DNA from: CAVXGU01 sp963761615
GTDB taxonomy: Bacteria > Acidobacteriota > Vicinamibacteria > Vicinamibacterales > CAVVIG01
Assembly: GCA_963761615.1 (NCBI GenBank)
Contig: CAVXGU010000003.1
Span: 1,054,001 to 1,118,000 of the forward strand
Length of the DNA: 64,000 bases
Reading direction: 5' to 3'
A model generated the notes under the pieces. That model worked only from the letters and a program-made list of their open reading frames with translations. It was not told the DNA's origin and searched no databases. Of this stretch, positions 39,758 through 48,008 are shown piece by piece. A program made the translations under genes and the position numbers. Each line of letters opens with the position of its first letter. Position 1 is the stretch's first letter.

Positions 39758-41215
39758 ATGTATAGCGTCACGGTTCGCGACCACATGCTCATCGCGCACA
39801 GCCTGCGCGGCGAAGTCTTCGGTCCGGCGCAGCGGCTGCACGGCGCCACCTACGTCGTGGATGTCGAGTTCCGGCGGCCGGACCTGGACCCTGACGGGAT
39901 CGTCGTGGACATCGGCCGCGCCGGCGGCGTCCTCCACACCGTTCTCGCGGGCCTCGGCTACCGGAACCTGGACGACGACTCGCTCTTCGCGGGTCGCAAC
40001 ACCACGACCGAGTTCCTCGCGCGCCTCGTCTTCGACCGCCTCGTCGAGGCCATTCGCCGCGACGAGCTGGGCGCGAGCGGGCGGTCGGTGGCTGCCCTGC
40101 GGGTCACCCTGCACGAGTCGCACGTGGCGTCGGCCTCGTACCGAAGGCCCGACGACGGGCTGATGCCGCCGATTACGTTCGTCGTGCCCGGCCGGATCGA
40201 CACGCGGACGGGCGGCTACGCCTACGACCGCCGTGTCGTCGCCGGCCTGCGCAGGCGGGGATGGCACGTCGACGTGCGCGAGGTGAGCGCTGCCTTTCCG
40301 TTCCCTGACCGGGCCGCGCGCGACGAACTGGCCGCGGTGCTGGCCGCCGCCCCGGCGGGGACGGTCGCCGTGGTCGACGGCCTGGCGTTCGGCGCGGTCC
40401 CGGAGGAAGCCGAGCGGGCGGCCGAACGCCTCCACCTCGTGGCACTCGTGCATCATCCGCTGGCGTGCGAGACGGGCCTCGGACCCGACCGCGCAGCCGC
40501 GCTCGACGCCAGCGAGCGGCGCGCGCTCCTGTCGGCCCGGCGGGTGATTGCCACGAGCCGCGCGACGGCCGGCGGGCTGCAGGAGATGGGAGTGCCCCCG
40601 GAACGGATCGACGTGGTCGAGCCCGGAACCGATCCAGCCGCTCCCGCGTCGGGCTCGGCCGATGGGCGGACGCACCTGCTGGCGGTGGGCGCGGTGGTCC
40701 CCCGAAAGGGCCACGAAGTCCTGGTCGATGCGCTGGCATCGCTGCCTCGGGACGGGTGGGTGCTCACCTGCGTCGGGAGTCTCGCGCGTGACCCGGCGAC
40801 CGCGGCGCGTGTGCGCGCGAGGATCGAGTCGGCCGGCTTGCAGGAACAGGTGCACCTCGCCGGCGAGATCGACGAGGCCGCGCTGGCGCGCTGCTACGAC
40901 GAAGCCGACGTGTTCGTCTTGCCCGCCTTCCACGAGGGATACGGCATGGCGGTGGCCGAGGCGCTCGCGCGTGGCCTGCCGGTCGTCGCGACGCCCACGG
41001 GCGGGATTCCGGAACTCGTCGGACGCGAAGCCGGCTTGATCGTGCCACCGGGAGATCCCGCCGCGCTGGCGGCGGCGCTGTCGCGCGTGGTCACCGACGG
41101 CGGTCTGCGTGCGCGTCTGGCGGCCGGCGCACGGACCGTTCGCCGCCGCCTGTCCAGCTGGGACGAGGCTGCCGAGCGCGTCGCCCGGGTCCTCGAACGG
41201 GCGTCGCATGGGTGA
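39758..41215 (+). CDS. Fusion: degenerate 6-carboxytetrahydropterin-synthase-like domain + family 4 glycosyltransferase
   Basis: A 485-residue two-domain protein. Residues about 1-128 have the PTPS/QueD fold signature (MLIAHSL, RLHGATYVVDVEF, TTEFLARLVFDRL, LHESHVASASY), but the catalytic cysteine position is alanine, the third zinc histidine is alanine (LHGA instead of LHGH) and the DH catalytic pair is missing, so classical synthase activity is unlikely. Residues about 140-485 are a GT-B glycosyltransferase: VPGRIDTRTGGYAYDRR, LALVHHPLACETGL, VGAVVPRKGHEVL, LPAFHEGYGMAVAEALARG and the EX7E-type acid pair. The methyltransferase gene starts within its last codons. Confidence 0.85.
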   Translation: MYSVTVRDHMLIAHSLRGEVFGPAQRLHGATYVVDVEFRRPDLDPDGIVVDIGRAGGVLHTVLAGLGYRNLDDDSLFAGRNTTTEFLARLVFDRLVEAIRRDELGASGRSVAALRVTLHESHVASASYRRPDDGLMPPITFVVPGRIDTRTGGYAYDRRVVAGLRRRGWHVDVREVSAAFPFPDRAARDELAAVLAAAPAGTVAVVDGLAFGAVPEEAERAAERLHLVALVHHPLACETGLGPDRAAALDASERRALLSARRVIATSRATAGGLQEMGVPPERIDVVEPGTDPAAPASGSADGRTHLLAVGAVVPRKGHEVLVDALASLPRDGWVLTCVGSLARDPATAARVRARIESAGLQEQVHLAGEIDEAALARCYDEADVFVLPAFHEGYGMAVAEALARGLPVVATPTGGIPELVGREAGLIVPPGDPAALAAALSRVVTDGGLRARLAAGARTVRRRLSSWDEAAERVARVLERASHG

Positions 41216-41996
41216 ATTCGACGCGGACTGGCTGGCCTTGCGCGAGCCGGCCGATCGAGCGGCACGGTCGGAGGTGCTCACCCGCCACGTCGCGGCGCGA
41301 CTCGCGTCGGGACCGCGCATCCTGGACCTGGGGGCAGGTGCCGGCGCCAACTTCCGGTACCTGTCCGCGCGTCTGCCGGCCTCCCAGCGCTGGCTGCTGG
41401 TCGATCACGACCCGGCGCTCCTTCGGATCGCGGCGCTCGAGAGAGCCGCCGCGGCTCACGTCGACACGCGCCTCGCCGACCTCGCCGGGCTGCCGCGCGA
41501 TCTGTTCGCGTCTGTCGCGCTGGTGACGGCGTCGGCTCTGCTGGATCTCGTCTCCGCGTGGTGGCTGACCGAGCTGGCCGCGCGGTGTCGGGCGGGCAGT
41601 GCCGTGGTGCTGTTCGCCCTGACGTATGACGGGCGCCTGGCGTGTCGCCCCGCCGAGCCGGAGGACGAGGAAATCCGCGAGCTCGTGAACCGCCACCAGC
41701 GGACCGACAAGGGCTTCGGCCCGGCGCTGGGCCCCGCCGCGACCGACACGGCCGTCGACGCGTTCGTCGCGGTCGGCTACCAGGTGGAGCGTGCTCGGAG
41801 CGACTGGGTGCTGGGACCGGACACGGCGCGTCTCCAGGTCCGTCTCATCGAGAGCTGGGCGGGCGCCGCGATGGCGCTGGCGCCGGATCGATCGACGCGA
41901 ATCGACCGATGGCGTGAGCGGCGGGTCGCGCACGTCCACGGGGGACGCTCCACGCTGCGCGTGGGTCACGAGGACCTGGCCGGGTGGATCAGATGA
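41208..41996 (+). CDS. Class I SAM-dependent methyltransferase
   Basis: A 262-residue Rossmann-fold methyltransferase. The SAM motif is ILDLGAGAGANFRYL (about residues 37-51), the acidic ribose-binding residue is in LLVDHDPALL (about 62-71). It begins GEFDADWLALREPADRAAR, a start shared by the homologues in this gene cluster type. ATG 41208 overlaps the glycosyltransferase stop by 8 bases, so the two are translationally coupled. The substrate is unknown, perhaps a product of the adjacent enzymes. Confidence 0.88.
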   Translation: MGEFDADWLALREPADRAARSEVLTRHVAARLASGPRILDLGAGAGANFRYLSARLPASQRWLLVDHDPALLRIAALERAAAAHVDTRLADLAGLPRDLFASVALVTASALLDLVSAWWLTELAARCRAGSAVVLFALTYDGRLACRPAEPEDEEIRELVNRHQRTDKGFGPALGPAATDTAVDAFVAVGYQVERARSDWVLGPDTARLQVRLIESWAGAAMALAPDRSTRIDRWRERRVAHVHGGRSTLRVGHEDLAGWIR

Positions 41997-42951
41997 TGCG
42001 CGCGACTGGAAAGTCGTTCTCCGCCGTCCCGGACGTGTCCTCGGCGTGCAGCTCGCAGTCGAACAGCACGTCTCCGCCCATGCGGAAGACGCGGTAGCGC
42101 GGCCGGCGGCAGTCGCGCAGGAACGTCTGCGCCGGCAGGCGGATGGCCGGCCGGCCGTCGCCGATGAGGAGCGGCGCCACCGCCACCTGGAGGCGATCGA
42201 GCAGGTTGGCGGTCAGGAACGTCGACACCGTCACGCCGCCGCCTTCGATGAAGATCCGCGCGCACCCCCGCGCGCGGAGCATCTGCAGCAGATCGCCGGC
42301 GCCGGCGCCCGGCGTGTCGCCATCGACGGCGACCAGGCGCGCGCGGCCCACGTGCGTCTCGCCCTTGCGGACGTTCGATCGCGCGCACACGTACAGCGTC
42401 TCCACCGAGTCGTCCTGAAAGACGCGATATCGGCTCTCGAGCCCGCGCGTCGGGTCGAACACGACGCGCAGCGGATTCGGCCCGTCCACGTGCCGCGTCG
42501 TCAGCAGGGGATCGTCGGCGGCGACCGTCCCGGCGCCCACGACGATCGCGTCGCAGAGCGCGCGCAGCCGGTGCAGGTGCAGGATGTTCGCCTTCCCGGT
42601 GACGAACTGCGACTCGCCGGCGTGGGTCGCGATGAAGCCGTCGATGCTCTGGCCGAGATGGCCGACCGTGATCGGATGGGCCGGCGTGGCGCTGCAGATC
42701 GGCAGATAGAGGTCGACGAGGGCGTGACGCGGATCGCCCGACGGCAGCGCGAGCATCCAGCCGGTCCCGGGCTCCCACACGAGGAGGGCGTCGGGGTGCC
42801 CGGGCGCGACGGGACGGAGGTCGTCACCGGCGCCCGCCATCGCAAACGACACCGGTCGGTCTTGCGCCGCGAGCTCGGCCGCCCGCCTGGCGGCCGCCAG
42901 CACAATCGTCCAGGCGGCGCTCGTCGTCGAGGGCTGGCTGGCGGTTGGCAT
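41989..42951 (-). CDS. RibD C-terminal (dihydrofolate-reductase-like) domain protein
   Basis: A 320-residue protein. The first 90 residues form an uncharacterised extension; the rest is a RibD-C/DHFR-like NADPH reductase: VGHLGQSIDGFIATHAGESQ (about residues 92-111), HLHRLRALCDAIVVGAGTVAADDPLLTTR (about 124-152), NPLRVVFDP and EGGGVTVSTFL (about 236-246). The fold is shared with the pyrimidine reductase of riboflavin synthesis. ATG 42951 is preferred over GTG 42960. A TAAGCT box (42967 to 42962) lies 10 bases upstream and includes the stop of the next gene. It converges on the methyltransferase, overlapping by 8 bases. Confidence 0.85.
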   Translation of the reverse strand: MPTASQPSTTSAAWTIVLAAARRAAELAAQDRPVSFAMAGAGDDLRPVAPGHPDALLVWEPGTGWMLALPSGDPRHALVDLYLPICSATPAHPITVGHLGQSIDGFIATHAGESQFVTGKANILHLHRLRALCDAIVVGAGTVAADDPLLTTRHVDGPNPLRVVFDPTRGLESRYRVFQDDSVETLYVCARSNVRKGETHVGRARLVAVDGDTPGAGAGDLLQMLRARGCARIFIEGGGVTVSTFLTANLLDRLQVAVAPLLIGDGRPAIRLPAQTFLRDCRRPRYRVFRMGGDVLFDCELHAEDTSGTAENDFPVARII

Positions 42952-42964
42952 CAGGGGCACTAGC

Positions 42965-43528
42965 TTAGCGCAAGACTCCCGGCTTCCACTTGATGTTGCA
43001 CCCGGTGCTCGGCCGTTGTTCGGACGCCGGCGCGCGGCCCGCCAGCACGGCGTCGGCGGCCGCCCGCAGCGACTCGCCCGTGACCGGGATCGACCCGCCG
43101 GGGCGGCTGCGGTCGAACTCGCCGCGGTAGGCGAGGCGCCGCGATCGGTCGAACAGGAAGAAGTCCGGCGTGCAGGCCGCGTGGAACGCCCGCGCGACGT
43201 CCTGGGTCTCGTCGTAGAGATACGGGAACGTGTAGCCCGAGGACTCGGCCTCGATCTTCATTCCCCTCGGGCCGTCGTCGGGATACGTGACGGCGTCGTT
43301 CGCGTTGATGGCGAGGATGGCGAGGCCGCGCGCCCGATACTCGGTCGCGAACGCTGCGAATGCCGGCCGGATGTGCTTCACGTACGGGCAGTGACGGCAG
43401 ATGAAGGCGACGAGCAGCGGCGCATCCGCGAAGTCCCGGTCCGTCACCACGCGCCCCTCGAGATCCGGAAGGGCAAAGGGGGGCAGCATCGTGCCGAGCG
43501 CCAGCATGGATGACGGCGTGAGCGCCAT
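42965..43528 (-). CDS. Thioredoxin-fold peroxiredoxin-like protein (AhpC/TSA)
   Basis: A 187-residue cytosolic thioredoxin-fold protein. The redox motif is CRHCPYVKH (about residues 42-50, C-x2-C), typical of the thioredoxin/AhpC-like group that contains HCPYVKH. It also has FALPDLEGRVVTDRDF and AINANDAVTYPDDG (about 72-85). It probably acts in thiol redox defence. ATG 43528 follows a TATCGT box by 7 bases. Its stop codon forms part of the promoter of the RibD-like gene. Confidence 0.85.
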   Translation of the reverse strand: MALTPSSMLALGTMLPPFALPDLEGRVVTDRDFADAPLLVAFICRHCPYVKHIRPAFAAFATEYRARGLAILAINANDAVTYPDDGPRGMKIEAESSGYTFPYLYDETQDVARAFHAACTPDFFLFDRSRRLAYRGEFDRSRPGGSIPVTGESLRAAADAVLAGRAPASEQRPSTGCNIKWKPGVLR

Positions 43529-43535
43529 ACTGGAC

Positions 43536-43541
43536 ACGATA
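43536..43541 (-). promoter_or_regulatory. Putative -10 box (TATCGT) of the peroxiredoxin-like gene
   Basis: TATCGT on the minus strand ends 7 bases before ATG 43528. It lies in a 52-base divergent gap shared with the VOC gene. Confidence 0.4.
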
Positions 43542-43580
43542 TCATTGACTCCGCTACGCTCCAGCTTCCAGGAGGCGCCG

Positions 43581-44684
43581 ATGAGAGCGCGGTTCGACGG
43601 GCCGAGGATCGACGAAGGACGAAGCGGGATGTCGCGCCGCGAGGTGCTGAAGGCGCTGCCGGTGCTGGCGCTGGCGCCCAGGCTGGCGCCGAGGCTGTTC
43701 GCCCAGGGTCTGGCGTCGGTGCTGACCCCGAGCGGGCTCAACCACATGACGCTCAGCGTGACGGACGTGAAGCGCTCGCTGGACTTCTACCAGGGGCTCT
43801 TCGGCATGCCCGTCCAGGCACGCCAGGGCAGCACCGTCTGCCTGGCCATCGGCGACGGCCCGCAATACCTGGCCCTGAGCCCGGCCGGCAGCAATGGGCC
43901 CAGCATCAGCGACTTCTGCATGGGCATCGTGGATTTCAGCGTCGAGCGCGCCAAGCAGGTGCTGTCGGCTCACGGCGTCACCGAGGCGCCGACGCCCGGC
44001 GGCGGCCTGGCCGGCGGACCGATGCACATGCGCGAGCGGATGCGCGGCCCCCAGGACGGCGGCGACCAGGAGGGCACCCCCGAGTTCTACTTCGGCGATC
44101 CCGACGGCATCGTCGTGCAGTTGCAGGATCCGAGCTACTGCGGCGGAGCGGGTGTGCTCGGCAACATCTGCCGCCAGGTCGAACCGTCGCCGAAGAAGGG
44201 CCTGATGGCCGTGCGCGGCTTGAGCCACTTCACGATCTCGGTGGCCGACGCCGCGCGGTCGAACAAGTTCTATCAGGACGTCTTCGGTCTCGACGTCCAG
44301 GCGCGGCAGGGGCCCACGGCGCCGCTGCTCGGCGTGGGGCCGGGCGTCAGCTTCATCATGTTCACGGGCGGCGCCGGCGCCGCGCGGGGCAACGCCGCGC
44401 CGCGGCCGGCCAGCATCAACCATCTCTGCATGAACATGGAGAACTTCGACCCCGACGCCGTCATGAAGGCCCTCGAGAGCTACGGCATCAAGGACCGGGC
44501 GGCCGGGCGAGGGCCGGTCGGGCCGATGGAGAAGTACGTGAGCATGCGCATGCCAAACCGCGGCGGCGCGCCCGACGGCACGCCCGAGCTGTACTTCACG
44601 GACCCGGACGGCCTGCTCGTCCAGTTGCAGGACGTCAAGTACTGCGGGGGCGGTGGACACCTCGGCGACGAATCATGCAGTTAA
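43581..44684 (+). CDS. Tandem VOC-domain protein with Tat-like signal
   Basis: A 367-residue protein with a twin-arginine signal (SRREVLKALPVLALAP, about residues 18-33) and two VOC (glyoxalase/dioxygenase-fold) domains: one starts GLNHMTLSVTDVKRSLDFYQGLFG (about 52-75) and the second GLSHFTISVADAARSNKFYQDVFG (about 212-235). Metal-ligand residues H and the terminal E in PEFYFGDPDGIVVQL and PELYFTDPDGLLVQL are present in both. Function cannot be assigned; such exported VOC proteins are common in Acidobacteria. AGGAGG at 43570-43575 supports ATG 43581. Confidence 0.85.
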   Translation: MRARFDGPRIDEGRSGMSRREVLKALPVLALAPRLAPRLFAQGLASVLTPSGLNHMTLSVTDVKRSLDFYQGLFGMPVQARQGSTVCLAIGDGPQYLALSPAGSNGPSISDFCMGIVDFSVERAKQVLSAHGVTEAPTPGGGLAGGPMHMRERMRGPQDGGDQEGTPEFYFGDPDGIVVQLQDPSYCGGAGVLGNICRQVEPSPKKGLMAVRGLSHFTISVADAARSNKFYQDVFGLDVQARQGPTAPLLGVGPGVSFIMFTGGAGAARGNAAPRPASINHLCMNMENFDPDAVMKALESYGIKDRAAGRGPVGPMEKYVSMRMPNRGGAPDGTPELYFTDPDGLLVQLQDVKYCGGGGHLGDESCS

Positions 44685-44717
44685 CCAGGGACATCATCTG
44701 AGCGAGGGAAGCAGGAC

Positions 44718-46028
44718 GTGATCGACTTCGGAACCAGTTCGACCGCTGATCTCAGGGCCGTCCACGCCAGGGTGCTCGAGGAGTACCAGGCGTTCCGCGA
44801 CCGTGGACTCAAACTGAATCTCGGGCGCGGCAAGCCATCGGAGGAGCAGCTCGATCTGTCCAACGCGCTCCTGGCCTTGCCCGGAGAGAGCGCGTACCGG
44901 GCGGCCGACGGCACGGACTGTCGGAACTATGGCGGCGTGCAGGGACTTCCGGAGGCCCGCGCCCTCTTCGCCCCGATGCTCGGCGCCACGCCGGATCAGG
45001 TCGTGGTCGGCGGCAATGCGTCGCTCACCCTCATGCACGACACGGTTGCCTGGGCCTCGAGCCACGGCGTGCCAGGTGGAGACGGCCCCTGGTCGACGGC
45101 GGGACCGATCACGTTCCTCTGTCCGGTACCTGGCTACGATCGCCACTTCACGATCTGCGAGGGCTTCGGCATCCGCATGGTCGCGGTGCCGCTGACGGGA
45201 CGCGGCCCCGATCTGGCGACGGTGGAGCGGCTGGCCGGCCAGGACGCCTCCGTCAAGGGCATGTGGTGCGTGCCGAAGTACAGCAACCCGACGGGCGAGA
45301 TCTACGCGGACGACGTGGTCGAGCGGCTCGCCGCGATGAAGACCGCCGCGCCGGACTTCCGTTTGTTCTGGGACAACGCCTACGGCGTGCACCACCTGAC
45401 CGCCAACCGCCACGAGGTCGCGAACATCCTCGAGCTGGCGGCGCGGCACGGGCATCCGGATCGGGCGTTCGTGTTCGCGTCGACGTCGAAGATCACGTTC
45501 GCCGGCGCCGGCATCGCGCTGTTCGCCTCGTCGGCGGCGAACGTGAAGTGGCTGCTCGGCCACCTGGAGCGGTCGACGATCGGCCCCGACAAGATCAACC
45601 AGCTCCGCCATGTCCGCTTCCTGCGGGATGCAGCCGGCCTCGAGGCGCACATGGCCGCGCACGCGCGCATCCTGGCGCCGAAGTTCGACGCCGTGCAGGC
45701 GCAGTTCGCGGCCCGGCTCGGCGGGAGCGGCGTCGCGACGTGGACCTGTCCCGAAGGCGGCTACTTCATCAGTCTGGATGTCGCGCCGGGCTGCGCGAAG
45801 CAGACGATCGCGCTCGCCAAGGCCGCCGGCATCGTGGTCGTTCCGGCGGGATCGACGTTCCCGCACCGGCACGATCCGGAGGACCGGAACATCCGGGTGG
45901 CGCCGTCGTATCCGACACTCAGCGAGGTGACGCAGGCGGCGGAAGGACTCGCCCTCTCCGTGCTCGTCGCCGCCAGCGAGCGGATCCTGGCCGGCCGCGG
46001 CGACGTCGTGGCCGCGTCGAGCACCTAG
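44718..46028 (+). CDS. Class I/II aminotransferase, aspartate aminotransferase (Rv3722c type)
   Basis: A 436-residue PLP enzyme of the type represented by Mycobacterium Rv3722c, an aspartate aminotransferase. It has LNLGRGKPSEEQL near residue 30-43, VVGGNASLTLMHDTVAW (about 95-112), YSNPTGEIY (about 190-198), and the PLP lysine in TSKITFAGAGIAL (about 256-268). Start is GTG 44718, 33 bases after the VOC stop, with AAGCAGGA as a weak ribosome site. A repeat element begins at its stop codon. Confidence 0.92.
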   Translation: MIDFGTSSTADLRAVHARVLEEYQAFRDRGLKLNLGRGKPSEEQLDLSNALLALPGESAYRAADGTDCRNYGGVQGLPEARALFAPMLGATPDQVVVGGNASLTLMHDTVAWASSHGVPGGDGPWSTAGPITFLCPVPGYDRHFTICEGFGIRMVAVPLTGRGPDLATVERLAGQDASVKGMWCVPKYSNPTGEIYADDVVERLAAMKTAAPDFRLFWDNAYGVHHLTANRHEVANILELAARHGHPDRAFVFASTSKITFAGAGIALFASSAANVKWLLGHLERSTIGPDKINQLRHVRFLRDAAGLEAHMAAHARILAPKFDAVQAQFAARLGGSGVATWTCPEGGYFISLDVAPGCAKQTIALAKAAGIVVVPAGSTFPHRHDPEDRNIRVAPSYPTLSEVTQAAEGLALSVLVAASERILAGRGDVVAASST

Positions 46029-46233
46029 CGGGAGCGGTTTTCGTTTCGCTGGAGCGGCTGACCTTCAGGTCGGCTTCGCATTGGCGGACCTGAAGGTCCG
46101 CGGCTACACCGATCTCGGTCCGCGGTTACACCGATCTCGGCCCGCGGTTACACCGATCTCGGTCCGCAGTTACACCGATCTCGGTCCGCGGCGCCACCGA
46201 TCTCGGGGCGACATCGATCTCGAAAACGCTGTA
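46025..46233. repeat. Intergenic repeat element, copy B
   Basis: 209 bp starting at the stop of the aminotransferase gene. The left end GAGCGGTTTTCG and the right end CGAAAACGCTGTAG are imperfect inverted repeats, as in copy A (9322). The cruciform block GACCTTCAGGTC (46060-46071) and GGACCTGAAGGTCC (46086-46099) is nearly identical to copy A. The core differs: four 22-bp units (46105-46192, tacaccgatctcggtccgcg-type) instead of three 17-bp units, then a shared end caTCGATCTCGAAAACGCT. No open frame of credible length is inside. Confidence 0.85.
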
Positions 46234-46236
46234 GCC

Positions 46237-46278
46237 CCAGGCGCCCGCACCCGGCACCGGGCGCCCGGGGCCCAGCAC
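46237..46278. repeat. Heptanucleotide array (CCGGCAC-like)
   Basis: Six units (CCAGGCG, CCCGCAC, CCGGCAC, CGGGCGC, CCGGGGC, CCAGCAC) directly follow repeat element copy B and end 2 bases before a TATAAT box. They are of the same style as the array at 2126-2195. Confidence 0.6.
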
Positions 46279-46280
46279 CG

Positions 46281-46286
46281 TATAAT
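46281..46286 (+). promoter_or_regulatory. Putative -10 box (TATAAT)
   Basis: A perfect TATAAT 9 bases before ATG 46296; the AGGGA in between may be a ribosome site of a very short leader. Confidence 0.5.
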
Positions 46287-46295
46287 TCAGGGAAT

Positions 46296-46682
46296 ATGTG
46301 GCGGCCAAGTCGAGCGCAGTGGCTCGTGATCTGGCCGGTCGTCCTGCTGCTTGTCGTGGCGTGGCCGCCGGCCGAAGGGGGCAGCCTCGGATTCAAGATC
46401 GTCGGCTGGGCCGTCGATCCCCTCCACGCGCTCCCCGTCATGCCGCCCGATCTGCCCGTCGCGCTCGGCGACGACGGCTTCGCGGTCTCGCAGCACGACA
46501 CGCAGATGGCCGAGTACTACGACGCCTACGACAGCTCGTCGTTCAACCGGATCCGGATGGAGATCAGGGATTTCGAGAATCCGTTCGATCCAACGACCGA
46601 ACGGCAGGTGCTGGTCGCGCTCGCGGCTCTGGCGGCGCTCCTCGTCTGGCGGTTGGAGGCCGGCCGCGAGGCGTTCCGCTGA
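46296..46682 (+). CDS. Hypothetical membrane protein
   Basis: I do not recognise this 128-residue protein. It has a hydrophobic segment near the N-terminus (about residues 11-25, VIWPVVLLLVVAW) and another at the C-terminus (about 103-118, LVALAALAALLVW), with an acidic loop containing QHDTQMAEYYDAYDSSSFNRIRMEIRDFENPFDP between them. The charge pattern would place the loop outside. Its start is supported by a TATAAT box 9 bases upstream. It stands alone, 61 bases from the convergent NHL gene. Confidence 0.6.
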   Translation: MWRPSRAQWLVIWPVVLLLVVAWPPAEGGSLGFKIVGWAVDPLHALPVMPPDLPVALGDDGFAVSQHDTQMAEYYDAYDSSSFNRIRMEIRDFENPFDPTTERQVLVALAALAALLVWRLEAGREAFR

Positions 46683-46743
46683 GCCGACGTGACGAGCGTC
46701 CGGCCCGCGCGGGTGCGCGGACCGGACGCGCCGCCAGGGTGCG

Positions 46744-47874
46744 TCAGCGAGCGGAAGCCGGCGGATGCAGCATGAGGTGCTGCACGCGCCAGTTCTGAGC
46801 CTCGCCCGTGTAGATCTCGTTCTCCGACGGGCACGCCATCTCGTGAACCCAGTAGAACTGGCCGGGCCGCTTCCCCAGGGTGCCGAACCAGCCGAGCAGC
46901 TTGCCGTCGAGCGTCGTCTTGTAGATCTTGCCGCCCGCGTCGGCGCTGTAGAGGTACTGCGTCGGGCCGGGCGTGATGCAGATCGCCCAGGGCGCGCGGA
47001 CGTCGTCGATCGACCGGATGAACTTCAGATCCGGGCTGTACACCTGGACGCGGCTGTTGCCGCGGTCGGCGACGTAGATGTTGCCCTGCGCGTCGGACGC
47101 GATCGCGTGCGGCGTGTTGAACTGGTCGGGACCGTCGCCGCGGGTGCCGACCGTACCCACCCAGTCGCCGTCCTTCGTGAACTTCGCCACGCGCGAGTTG
47201 CCGTAGCCGTCGGACACGAAGATGTTGTCGTTGTTGTCCCACGTCACGTCCGTCGGACGATTGAAGGTGTTCGGGCTGCCCACGGGCGGCGGCGCGTCCT
47301 CGGCAGGATGCCGGCCTTCCTCGAGGTACTGCTCGAGGTAGTCGATGGCCTCCGGCTTGCGGCCGAGCACCATCGTGACCTGACCCTGGGCATTGAACTT
47401 CATGACCATGTTCGACCCCTCGTCGACGGCCCAGAGGTTGCCGTACTTGTCGAACTTGATGTCATGCGCGAACGAGAAGCCGTAGTTGCCCTGGCCCCAT
47501 TCCTTCACCCAGTCGCCGTCCTTGGTGAACTCGTACAGCCGCGACGCGATCGCGCCGCGGGCCGGACCGCCCCACGTGCCGGTGCGCGTGTACACGAAGA
47601 TGTGGCCCTGCGGGCTGATGGCGACGCCCTCGGTCTCGCCGATCATGCGATCCGGCGGCGTCTTCAGGTTGAGCGGAACCACGTCGAACGGAATCTCCGG
47701 TACCGACTTCTCGAGCTCGGCCTGCTTCGCCAGCCGGGCCTGCATTTCCGGGCTCATTCCGCGACCGCGCCCTCCGCGCCCACCACCGCGCTGCGCGGAG
47801 ACGCTGACTCCGACGCCCGTGATCATCATGCCGACGCCTATGACCGCCATCAGGACCAGAAACATCCGTTTCAC
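46744..47874 (-). CDS. Secreted NHL-repeat six-bladed beta-propeller protein
   Basis: A 376-residue exported protein with a signal peptide (about residues 1-26, ending GVSVSAQ) and a Gly/Arg-rich low-complexity stretch (RGGGRGGRGRG) before an NHL beta-propeller of about six blades; blade motifs such as FSFAHDIKFDKYGNLWAVD, RPTDVTWDNNDNIFVSDGYGNSRV and TPHAIASDAQGNIYVADRGNSRVQ are visible. It resembles the peptidyl-alpha-hydroxyglycine amidating lyase group but no catalytic assignment is safe. GTG 47874 follows GGAGGG. A TATACT box (47944 to 47939) gives a leader of about 58 bases. Confidence 0.82.
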   Translation of the reverse strand: MKRMFLVLMAVIGVGMMITGVGVSVSAQRGGGRGGRGRGMSPEMQARLAKQAELEKSVPEIPFDVVPLNLKTPPDRMIGETEGVAISPQGHIFVYTRTGTWGGPARGAIASRLYEFTKDGDWVKEWGQGNYGFSFAHDIKFDKYGNLWAVDEGSNMVMKFNAQGQVTMVLGRKPEAIDYLEQYLEEGRHPAEDAPPPVGSPNTFNRPTDVTWDNNDNIFVSDGYGNSRVAKFTKDGDWVGTVGTRGDGPDQFNTPHAIASDAQGNIYVADRGNSRVQVYSPDLKFIRSIDDVRAPWAICITPGPTQYLYSADAGGKIYKTTLDGKLLGWFGTLGKRPGQFYWVHEMACPSENEIYTGEAQNWRVQHLMLHPPASAR

Positions 47875-48008
47875 GACACCCTCCTTGCTTGCCTCTCCCA
47901 GACCCGGCCGTTCACCGGGAACCGCCGATGGATGGGGAAGTATACGCGAATCTTGCGGCAGGGAAGGGGGATGCGGGGAGGGACGGGGCGGCGCCGCCGG
48001 ACCAGCGA

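Noticed and set aside
46105..46192. Four 22-bp direct repeats considered as a CRISPR array
   Set aside because: The units are directly adjacent with no spacers and there are no cas genes; they are the tandem core of the repeat element.
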